The position numbers were made by a program, and so were the translations under genes. Under the pieces are notes generated by a model that searched no databases, was not told where the DNA came from, and saw nothing but the letters and a program-made list of their open reading frames with translations. 64,000 nucleotides of DNA from positions 1,340,997 to 1,404,996 of the forward strand of contig CM043964.1 in the NCBI GenBank assembly GCA_014529385.2, in the 5' to 3' direction. This document shows, one piece after another, positions 1 through 8,989 of this stretch. This DNA is from Adiantum capillus-veneris (taxonomy: Eukaryota; Streptophyta; Polypodiopsida; Polypodiales; Pteridaceae). Every line of letters starts with the position of its first letter. The first letter of the stretch is position 1.

Positions 1-3000
1 CTGATGGATTTACATAAAAAACTTTCTCCCAATCAGGAGCCTGCATGGCTGACAACCCCCCTAACACCTCTTTCACCTGTTGAAACACTTCTTCACACTT
101 GTCATCCCATTGCAATGGATCATGCTTTGACACGTGCTGTAATGGATAAAGAAGCTGCGAAGACAATGGAATAAACCATGCCATGTACTTCACTTTGTGT
201 ATAAAGGTTGCCAATTGCTTCTTACTCATAGGTGATGGAAGAAGAATAATAGACTTAACCTTGTCTGGATCAGCCTCAATGCCATTTTCTGACACCATGT
301 GGCCCAATAACTTCACCCTTGGCTGTGCTAGATGCCATTTCTTTGGATTTAGTTGTCCTCCACATTCATCATATCGAGCCAATACCATCTGCAACTTCTC
401 ATGGTGATCAACCCTACTGCTATAGACACAGAAGTCATCCATAAAAGCTTTAACACAACTACCAATGAATGGTTCCAACACCCAATTTGCTCTCTCTTGA
501 TAGAAGGAAGGTCCATTTGACAACCCAAATGGCAATACTGTGTAGCAATAGCAGCCCCATGGCACAATAAAAGTTGTCTTTGTGCGGTCTTTAAGAGAAA
601 TCTTCAATTGAAAATAGCCTGAAAAACCATCACACACACTGTACCTCTCATAACCTGCCACTGAATCCAAGATCTGATCGATGAATGGAAGAGGATATGG
701 GTTCTTCTTAGTGGCTGCATTTAAGGGTTTAAAATCCACACAAATTCTCCACTTCCCATCCTTCTTTGGACTGACTACAACTGGACTCACCCATTCTGTG
801 GTCTCCACTGGAACTATGAACCCTGCCTTCAATAACTTGTCCACCTCTACCCGCAAGGCTTCCATTTGCTCTTGACCCATCCTTCTTAGCCTTTGCCGCA
901 CTGGCTTAGCACCTTCTTTCAACTCTATATGCATCTCTTCGCCCTTGAACCCTCTGATCTCTTCATATGAAGTAATGAACAAATCAGGAAAACTAGCCAG
1001 CATGTGCAAATATATCTCCTTCTCCATAGCTGAGAGGTCTCCACTAATCATTTGCGTCATTAATTCCTGCTTCTTTGACAACTCAACCTTGGTTTGAATC
1101 AGCCCTTCAATCACTTCATAAGGACCTTCACTTTCATCTTCAACTTCATTCGCAAATGCGACTAAACCACACTCCTGGATTTCTTTATCCATCAAAAGAA
1201 ATGCAACATCAGCATCCTCATCATTGCTGGTAGTGCTATCACTGTCCTCATCTATCACCGTGGAAGAGTCTTCATCACTAGACTCATCCTCATCTTCATA
1301 AAGCTCCTCTAATCGTTTCCTTGTGTCCATATTATAAAGCTTCTTGGTACCTGTCTTTCCATAGAGGCTAATCGTACCATGTCGCCAATCTTGAACAGCT
1401 CCCACTGCACGTAACCATGGTCTTCCCAATATAATAGGATATGCTCCCAACCCTGCTGGCATCACATGAAAATCAACCACTGCCTTTGCCTCATATGCCT
1501 CCACTTCTAAGCTCTTTACAACACCCAAGCATTTTACTTTTTGATGGTTTGCCAATCTGATCCGAAAACCTGACACCCCAGCCACTGTGAGACCCATCTT
1601 CTCAACGCATGAGTGTGTTATGACGCATATTTGGGCTCCGCCATCCACATAACCTTGTCCCAAATTTTTCCTTTTATGCCACACATCTACTATTGGACAA
1701 ATGTCTGGTAGCTCGTCCATCGCCAACACCTTCACTGAACCTCTCTCTGGCTCTTTCTCCATTGGGTTAACCATCCTCTTCCATTGTCGCTTTAGCTTAG
1801 GCACCATCTCTATAAGCTGCCCAAAAGTAACATCTGCCTTCCTGCTCGTCAAATCCTCCTTCAAGTCATAGCTTAATTGCCCATCCCCTAGTGGAAAATC
1901 TGAAACATGAAACTTTCGACGAGCTCTCCTTTTTCTCTTGGCCTTGACATCCTCGCCTTCATGGCTCTTTCCTTTCTTCTTACTAGGACCTTGGGCACTT
2001 CTTCCTTCCTTATCCTCTGTGGTCCTCTTCCCAATAGGCATCACTAATGTATCCTCTAGCTTTGATGCCTTCTCCAAGGTGACTACACTTAGCACTTTTG
2101 TCTTTCCCTTTTCCTCCTGGGTCAGTCCACTAGTTCCTTCGTCTCCCTTAATTTCGATGCCATAATCATTTGACCTAGTTAGCACCTGTCTTGGCAATGG
2201 ATACATGTCTCCCCCCATCCTTGGTGGCTTATCACATTGCGGGCTGATGTGACCCAACTCTCCACAATTATAACATGTGGGCGTCTGCCTCCAAAACCTA
2301 CCATTGCTTTGTCCAACACCATTCCTAGGCCTTTCTTCACCTCCTGGCTGATTTGCAAACCTCCCTTGACCTCGATTATTTCCCACTTGACCTAGCATGT
2401 TTAAGCTGAGATTCTTCATCAAATCTACCATTTGCCTCATGTCTTGCCTTAGCCCATCATCTTGCACTGCTGTAGTGACCACTACTGGCATAACCTGAGT
2501 AGTAACTACTGGTTCATGATGAACCCCTGACATGCGCCCTTGTAAAGACTCTATAGGCTGAACTTCAGACCTCATTGTCAAAGACTCCACCCCTAACTGG
2601 CTCATTTTCCTCAGCTTCCACTCTTTGTTCCTTGCTACCTCTAGTGCATCCTCATATGTCCTAGGCTTCTTTAGCTCCACTCTCCAACGTATATTCTCCC
2701 AAAGACCAGCCAAGAACCTGTCCTTCTTCATCATGTCAGGCGGGGGTACCTGTGGTGCTAAAGCCTTGCACATTCGCTCCCATGCCAATGAAAACTTACG
2801 TATGTAGGCATCTACTGGCTCACCTTCCTTTTGCACCAAAGCCTGTACTTCTTGCCACACTTTGTCAGGATCTTCTATCTTCACAAACTCCACTTCCAAC
2901 CCATGTCGTAGATTGTCCCAACTCAACCTTACAGGTGGATCAGCCACACGCAACTCCTCTTCAAATGCTTTAGACCAAACTCGTGCATCACTCTTCAAAC

Positions 3001-3133
3001 AAATTTGGAGAAGACGTAACATCTGCGCAGAGTCATGAATCTGGTTGCTAATGCAGGCAACCTCCATCTTTTCCAAAAATTCTTCCACATCTTCATCACT
3101 TCTTCCATGAAACTCTGGATAAGAGAAAGCCAT
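1..3133 (-). CDS. Element A: Ty3/gypsy gag-pol polyprotein, 3' part off the window
   Basis: I read one uninterrupted frame of 1,044 codons from an ATG at 3133 to the left edge. The protein begins MAFSYPEFHGRS, a gag start. A CCHC zinc knuckle (CYNCGELGHISPQC) lies at about 2234-2275. A retropepsin motif (VDGGAQICVI) lies near 1620-1652, with the usual downstream GRPWL near 1410-1430. Reverse transcriptase runs from about 900 to the edge, with SPVVVSPKKDGKW near 770-800 and the catalytic FMDDF at 430-444. In known families such a polyprotein packages, copies and integrates the element; RNase H and integrase should follow to the left. No stop or frameshift was found, unlike nearly every other element here, so this is probably the youngest copy. 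The ATG is the first in-frame Met before the gag similarity, but the frame stays open upstream, so the start is not certain. Confidence 0.9.
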   Translation of the reverse strand, partial: MAFSYPEFHGRSDEDVEEFLEKMEVACISNQIHDSAQMLRLLQICLKSDARVWSKAFEEELRVADPPVRLSWDNLRHGLEVEFVKIEDPDKVWQEVQALVQKEGEPVDAYIRKFSLAWERMCKALAPQVPPPDMMKKDRFLAGLWENIRWRVELKKPRTYEDALEVARNKEWKLRKMSQLGVESLTMRSEVQPIESLQGRMSGVHHEPVVTTQVMPVVVTTAVQDDGLRQDMRQMVDLMKNLSLNMLGQVGNNRGQGRFANQPGGEERPRNGVGQSNGRFWRQTPTCYNCGELGHISPQCDKPPRMGGDMYPLPRQVLTRSNDYGIEIKGDEGTSGLTQEEKGKTKVLSVVTLEKASKLEDTLVMPIGKRTTEDKEGRSAQGPSKKKGKSHEGEDVKAKRKRRARRKFHVSDFPLGDGQLSYDLKEDLTSRKADVTFGQLIEMVPKLKRQWKRMVNPMEKEPERGSVKVLAMDELPDICPIVDVWHKRKNLGQGYVDGGAQICVITHSCVEKMGLTVAGVSGFRIRLANHQKVKCLGVVKSLEVEAYEAKAVVDFHVMPAGLGAYPIILGRPWLRAVGAVQDWRHGTISLYGKTGTKKLYNMDTRKRLEELYEDEDESSDEDSSTVIDEDSDSTTSNDEDADVAFLLMDKEIQECGLVAFANEVEDESEGPYEVIEGLIQTKVELSKKQELMTQMISGDLSAMEKEIYLHMLASFPDLFITSYEEIRGFKGEEMHIELKEGAKPVRQRLRRMGQEQMEALRVEVDKLLKAGFIVPVETTEWVSPVVVSPKKDGKWRICVDFKPLNAATKKNPYPLPFIDQILDSVAGYERYSVCDGFSGYFQLKISLKDRTKTTFIVPWGCYCYTVLPFGLSNGPSFYQERANWVLEPFIGSCVKAFMDDFCVYSSRVDHHEKLQMVLARYDECGGQLNPKKWHLAQPRVKLLGHMVSENGIEADPDKVKSIILLPSPMSKKQLATFIHKVKYMAWFIPLSSQLLYPLQHVSKHDPLQWDDKCEEVFQQVKEVLGGLSAMQAPDWEKVFYVNPS

Positions 3134-4183
3134 GGCTACCCAAATTATGATGCTTTGAGAACCCCTTCGAACACACGTGCAAGAACCCAAAACTTTTCAC
3201 TACCCAATCCCCAGAAACTTCAATGGAGCTCAACTTTAGATAAGGACAAACACATGCACATCAAATGTGTTTTCATAGTTAATCATCGGAATGACAACAG
3301 GCAAAGGACATTCCAGGATCTCTCTCAATCTTCTTGGCCCAAACATAAAGACTATGCGCTGCTGGAAAAAGATCTTCCTGGACACATGAACATTAATCTG
3401 AATTCTTTGAGTTAAATGAAAAGGAGTGAACTGAGGGCCATTTTGATCATCCATTAAAGCCAACCATGAAGCTCCCAAGAAGGCACACCTGACTCAACCT
3501 CTGATTTTGCCAAAATTTCAGCAGCATAACAGCATAAATGGCTCAAAATACCAAAAAACCAGCTATCATAACTTGGAAAAATTTCAACAAAGTTTCCCCA
3601 GAAGTAGAGCAGTAGGAACCCAAAATATAGACTGTCTATGTATGCATAAACTGTCAACAATAGAACCCGAGCATCAAGTAGGACTCACTAGTACATAGCC
3701 TATGGCGAGGTCACAAAAAGGGTGCTCCAGCTACCTGTATCACCGAAAGGATCTCCACATTTGAGAATCCCCCAGCTCAATAAAAACCTCACGCTATCGA
3801 CCCTCACACGAAGGCTAATGCAAATCGCATATAGTCAAGTCTCAGAAATGACTATCTTCCAGAACAAGTCTCAGAAATGGATGGGACTGCCAAATACAAC
3901 CAAGTATGGCTCCACAAATGCGTACAATGGCAGTTTTCACAAGTAACGTACAATCCAGCAGACAATGCGCTCAAATAGGCGCCAAGTGATGCATTCCCAC
4001 AACAACTGCAAGTGACATCACTGCTAGTATATCACTGTACTCCAGCTACCTGTACCTGTGTGAATCACCTGTACCTGTACCGGTCCCTGTAACCTGTAAC
4101 CTGGAATCTGCAACCTGCAACCTGTAAGCCCAAAGCTCGAAGCTTGAAGCTCGAAGCTCGAAGCAGAAGGTACTCGAAGAAGA
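3134..4183 (-). other. 5' leader of element A with short repeated motifs
   Basis: Non-coding leader between the primer binding site and gag of element A. At 4040-4165 it has two clusters of degenerate short repeats: variants of CCTGTAC/CCTGTAA, then several copies of AGCTCGAAGC/AGCTTGAAGC. Slippage-prone leader repeats are common in plant LTR elements. A small minus-strand frame at 3236-3478 has no recognisable domain and is not called. Confidence 0.6.
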
Positions 4184-4201
4184 TCCTCTGTGGGGGCGCC
4201 A
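4184..4201 (-). other. Primer binding site of element A
   Basis: On the minus strand, six bases after the LTR end, the sequence reads TGGCGCCCCCACAGAGG. Starting with TGG right after an LTR ending in CA is the hallmark of a tRNA primer site. The first seven bases match the 3' end of tRNAs that finish in GGCGCCA, such as plant tRNA-Asp; the remainder fits less well, so the tRNA identity is open. Confidence 0.65.
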
Positions 4202-4207
4202 AAAGAA

Positions 4208-5356
4208 TGTGAGCGGGATGAAAACACACACAACGCCTCTATAACAACCCAACACAATCTCTTGGGAAGATACACACACACACACTATGGGGCACCACTC
4301 GGCTTACTCAACACACCTGGCCGAGACAGGGAACACACCTCTGGAGTGAGAGGAGAGAGACTATCCACTTGCCCACTCCACACACACATACACACGCACA
4401 CACACACACCCAAAAAAAATCAGCTCAAAAGAGGAGAATTTCTGATGTTTAGATACAAAAGAGCTTGGGCCAACACCAATGGGGCAAACAGCTCACACAA
4501 TATGGGTAAAATATGCCAGATACAAGCACAAATTGGAGAAGAAGCTTCATTCATAGGAGAAACTTACAAAGCAAAAATAGCAGAAAAAGGGTGAAGAATT
4601 TGGCAAAATGGACAGCGCCATCGCGTCCAGAACGGCCCAAAACCCCAGTCTGCAATGTCAAAGTGCTCAAATCCGACCTCGGATGAGCAGTTTAGGGCCA
4701 AAACAGGCTCCAAAATGGACAAAAACACACCTGCGGCTGTTCCTCCTCTCTTCTCCACGTTTTTTCTGGTCTTCTCTCAATTTTTTCAGTTCCCACACTT
4801 AGCTTTATTACTTGGGCACCCTTGGACTTTTAGATGACCTCAAACGGACCACGAACAGGCCAAAAACTGACCTCGCAGTGCATAGTTGTCACCTTTTTGC
4901 ATCATCCGCACACCTGGCACTCAGCTTTTTTCCAATAATGCATCTCGCCACCACGTGAAGTGGCCCCAAAAAGTGGTCCTAATGATGACCTTTCTGCGTA
5001 ACTCTCACAAGAAAACACCCACGTTGTGTCCGTCCTCATCTGCGTGCAAATATTGACCTCGTTTGCCCTCCTGACGCCACTAGATGCCATCTGATGCACC
5101 TGCTGACCTCATGCTGTTGGCTCGCGGATAGCTTCCTCGAGAAGTTTTACACGCTACCAACTCCTCCTTATTGTAGAAAAAACACACTGGTACTAATAAT
5201 AGTGAAAATCGCTGCACTATGTACATGCTGTCCTACCTGTACACATGTGGGCCCCACATAACCACCTAGCTAAGGAAAATGGGCAATCCTTTATTTGATG
5301 CACCATGCATGTATATGTACATATGCGCAATCCCTTGCTCCAAAAAACTCCTGACA
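4208..5356 (-). mobile_element. 5' LTR of element A (TG...CA, 1149 bp)
   Basis: On the plus strand the block starts TGTGAGCGGGATG and ends CTCCTGACA. It aligns over its length with 55157-56301 (start TGTGAGCGGG, end CTCCTAACA), so these are LTRs of one family. Read on the minus strand it starts TGTCAGGAG and ends CCGCTCACA, then a six-base spacer and the primer site, so this is the 5' LTR of a minus-strand element. A (CA)-rich run lies at 4378-4410. The outer edge at 5356/5357 is an insertion junction inside another LTR; ACGGG at 5357-5361 would be the expected 5-bp target copy, but the partner lies off the window. Confidence 0.85.
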
Positions 5357-6866
5357 ACGGGGCCAATGGTAAAGGGGCCCAAAAGGGAGATGGTCTATCA
5401 AAGAGCAAGGCTAACCAATGGAGCATAAGACCTTAGGGTTATCTTCATTGAAGACCTCCAATAAATGTGTGTAAAAGTCCTTTAACCTTAGGTAAGCTAG
5501 GGCTGAGCTTGAGGTGGGAACCCGGCCCAAGCTCGAGATGCTTGTCCTGCTTGAGGTGCTTGTCGTGCTTGAGGTGTTTGTCATGCTTGAGGTGCTTGAT
5601 TAAGATGCTTGAGGTGCTTAAATGGCTCCTTGCTTGAGGTGCTTGACTTGCTGCATGATTAAGGTACTTGAGGTGCCTTGAGAAGCTTGCCTGAGATGCT
5701 TGTGGGAACACCCCCTAGTTCAAGTGCTTTGTCATGCTTGGTGAGTAAGGTGCTTGATCACCTAAAGTCAAAAGCATTCCTACAAGAGGGGGGGCGAGCC
5801 CTTTTCCTAGGGGCTAGAGAGATAACACCCACTCACACACACAAGGGAAGCCCCAACTTGAAGAGGCAGCAAGGACACATGTCAGGTCCCTACCCATGTT
5901 ACCTTCCTGTGTTGCTTGAAGCATATTGGCTAGGCTTCAAAGGGGTCCAATGATAAATTACTTGAATTATCTAATTGATTTTGCATTTATCAAGTCCTCT
6001 CTCTCAAAGGGGAAAGGGGGACACTTGTCCCAAGGCTACCCATGTTGCTTGTAATGGCTCTTGCTTGTGATTGGCTAGGCCTGGGAGGGTCCAATGAGCT
6101 TCAAGCATGAGCTACAAGGGGGGGTCGACCCAAGCTAGCTAGGGACTTGCTTGAGGGGTATACTCACCCACACACACTCACAAGCACTCTCATTGTGTGC
6201 TATGCAAAGTGCAAGAGCTCCCTCTCCTTCTCCAAGCAACTAGAGGTTGAGAGCCTACACCAACACTCTTGGCTATGGAGTGCAAATCCAACCAAGAGCC
6301 ATGCTTCAATGCTTAAGCTTGCCATCTCCTTCTTCTTCATTACTATGCTATTATGTATGCTAGCAACAAGAGTATGATAAGTGAGGAACTAATTCTTTCT
6401 CCTACGAAATGTTTCTTCTTCCTCTTCCCTACCCTCATTCCCTGCTAGCTCTCTCCACCTTCGAAGGTGTTTGAGGTCTTGGGACTGAGGCTTGGGATAG
6501 TTAAAGCTTTCTTCAACTTCATGTTATGCTATGATTGTGATGCATGCAGCTTTCCATCTTCATTGCATCACCTAGGTCACAAGGAACACAAAGAATGTAT
6601 TGTAACAAGTCTCTCTTAATGGGAGAAATCATAATACAAATGCCTATTGGAGGGGGGACCGGCTCCACATAAATCCGGTCCTCAACTGTTGTCATGTTCT
6701 CTAAACTCTCTCTCTTGCAAAAGTATTGTCTATGCCAAGTTAACTAATTGCTATGATTATGTTGCTATCTTCAATTATGTCAACCCGCTATGCTCACAAA
6801 ATCATTTCTTGAAAGTACTCTCATTAAATTCCGCTACTCTCACATATTAAGGCAAATTCCATTACA
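5357..6866 (+). mobile_element. LTR F, 3' part, same family as the LTR at 28507-30100
   Basis: The block aligns with 28620-30100, sharing GGGAGATGGTCTATCAAAGAG near its left end and TTCCATTACA at its right end. Its first ~110 bp are missing because element A inserted at 5357. At 5500-5720 it has a minisatellite of GCTTGAGGTGCTTG-like units whose copy number differs from the sister LTR. The right end (TTCCATTACA) abuts codons of a CACTA transposase at 6867, so this LTR, solo or part of a full element, landed in that gene. Frames inside it (for example 5445-5711) are translated minisatellite, not genes. Confidence 0.8.
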
Positions 6867-8735
6867 TGGCGCTCTTGGAAGTTTTATTTGGCCAGCTGCA
6901 TTGGTGAAAGGCCACAACTCTGGCATCTTTCCAACTGACTGCAAATCATCTCGTGAAGCTTGATTGTCTTTCATTCCCATGATTGTCTTCCAGAGGAGCA
7001 CTCCCACATTCTTGAATATATTCATTAGATCCAACAAATGGTTAATTAGTAGATCACCCCAGTACGACAAAGTATGGAAAATGGACAAACGTTTCATTCC
7101 CAGAACAGGTTGCCCCTCATGTTGCTCCCATCGGCGACGCCACTCTTGTACATGCATAGGACGACATTCGATGCGACCAAGCCGACCTTCGCGCAAGTGA
7201 TGGCCATCTGGAAGATAATGGTGGTGGCCTTGATAAATTGTCTTTCGAAGAGAGGCAGAATAGCGCACATCCAAGGACTGCCCTCAAATGGGACATGCAT
7301 TGTATCCCGAAGTTGTTAGCCCTGCATATATTAAAGCATGAATCAGGCCAAGGCAAAGTGCTTGCGAATAGCAAGAATTTTGTAAATCAAGAACCATTAC
7401 CAGAAGCTTCTCCGTATCCTGTCCAATCATGCATAGTCCACATAAGAAGTCCATGGATCCTTGCATGCTGTTGTTCTAGTGGTTCAACCGCATCTGCTAT
7501 GTCGATCCCATGCCATAACTCCTGGAGCTCGTCAACTAGTGGAGCTAGATAAACATCCATGTTTTTTGCCTTGAACTTACCAGGTATAATCAAGCTTAAT
7601 ATCAAATGACCCTTCTTGATGGAAAGCCACGGCGGGAGGTTGTAATTGATAAGGCACACAGGCCAAGTGCTCCATGACGAGCTTCTCAAGCCAAATGGAT
7701 TGGCTCCATCCATTGCCATGCCCAAACGCAAATTGTGTGGTTCACTCTTAAAATGTGGCCAGGTATCTTCAATGTGCCTCTAGGCCTTTGAATCAGCAGA
7801 CACCCTAAATGTTGCGTCAGTGGATCTATTTGTAGAATGCCACCGCATCAACCGTGCAATGGAACCACAACGAAACATGCTTTTTATCCTAGGAATAATA
7901 GGGAAATGCCGCAACACTTTAGCTGGCACTGTCTCGCCAACTGCATCTTGTTTGTAGCGCATTGCTCCGCACTTAGGACACGATAGACAATCTGCGAATT
8001 CATTGCGAAAAAGAATGCAATCATTTGGATATGCATGAATCTTGTTATAGTCCAAGCCAACTAAGGTCAATAGTTGCTTTGCGTCTGGCCTGGAGGGGGG
8101 CATTTCATTGCCAGCCGGGAGAAGTTGCTCCCGCCACAACCTGTTTAAGGCACATTAAATTAGAAAGCTCTCCAAGCACGTCACCGTTGCAATCGGAAAA
8201 TGCCTTTTATAAATTACGTACCTAAACAAAGCAACGACGCTTGCATCTGACCACCCGTACACTGACTGAAGATTCAAAAACGCTAGACAAGTACGAAGCG
8301 TCGATATTTTGGCGCCTTCATAAATTGGTTGACGTGCCAACTTTCTCAACATGTCTTCAGGAGAGAGACGTACGGCTTCTGGTGCTGCTTCATTAGCGTT
8401 CTCCTCGCTTGTCTGGAAGAAGCCATCCAGCATCTCCTCCATGCCGTCGTCTTCTGTCTGTAAGTCCTTTTCTGCTTCCATCCTTGGCTCTATATTGGTC
8501 GGACCTTCACACATAATCCTTTTTCTCTCTCTCTCTCAGATGTAGGTGCTATGTCACGAAAAACAATGCCCGTTCCGTAAGAGTCGCATCGTAGATTCTG
8601 TACGGTTTCTTTAGTAAACTCTACGTACTTGTGCACATGCTCATTACATATCCTACGCTTGCGCAGGATTTGATACTTGCAGAGCATGCACGAGAATGCA
8701 ATCTTTTTCTCCATGTTAGTTGATGACGTTGCCAT
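6867..8735 (-). pseudogene. CACTA transposase (TNP2/Transposase_21 type), truncated, three or more exons
   Basis: TNP2-family landmarks appear in order. A Cys-containing N-terminal segment (CMLCKYQILRKRRICNEH) starts at 8735. YGWSDASVV lies near 8240-8265. DCLSCPKCGAMRY and a following MRWH lie in 7830-7990. The hallmark block RLGMAMDGANPFG ... WPVCLINYNLPPW lies in 7600-7731. NACPI near 7290 and a LLDLMNIFKNV helix near 7010-7040 follow. Two introns can be read: 8141-8221 (81 nt) and 7322-7400 (79 nt), both GT-AG, both joining family-like protein in frame. Damage: TAG at 7780-7782 where Trp is expected, TGA at 7284-7286 replacing the second Cys of a CPxC pair, and a frame change at a GA run near 8520-8540. 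LTR F removes the C-terminus. Such transposases cut at CACTA termini; this copy cannot make a full protein. Confidence 0.85.
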
Positions 8736-8813
8736 CTACAATGATTATGAATGTTGTTTTAATATATATACTCCTTACAATGTAAACTACCTCGCATTCT
8801 CTAGTCTTGCCCA

Positions 8814-8849
8814 ATCTCCGTACACCTCGGTCCAGAGGTGTACGGAGAT
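8814..8849. repeat. Perfect 15-bp inverted repeat, 6-nt loop
   Basis: ATCTCCGTACACCTC at 8814-8828 is followed by GGTCCA and the exact reverse complement at 8835-8849. It lies about 80 bp upstream of the transposase start, between gene and satellite. It could form a hairpin or be a dimeric protein site; the role is unknown. Confidence 0.85.
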
Positions 8850-8989
8850 CAGGACCACCGGGTCAAAATATTGTCTTTATTGGTCAAATCCTATATGGGT
8901 AGACACATACTTGCACTCCCAGGTGTACATGGCAATGCATGTAGCGGGCAAAACCCCTTTGCCTCTTTTAGTTCCATAGTTTCTTCAAC

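Noticed and set aside
3236-3478. Minus-strand 80-codon frame upstream of gag of element A
   Set aside because: No domain, lies in the leader, and overlaps an equally long plus-strand frame; probably chance.
5445-5711. Frame with repeated LKHDKH-type peptide
   Set aside because: It follows the GCTTGAGG minisatellite in an LTR and is not shared as protein with the sister LTR.
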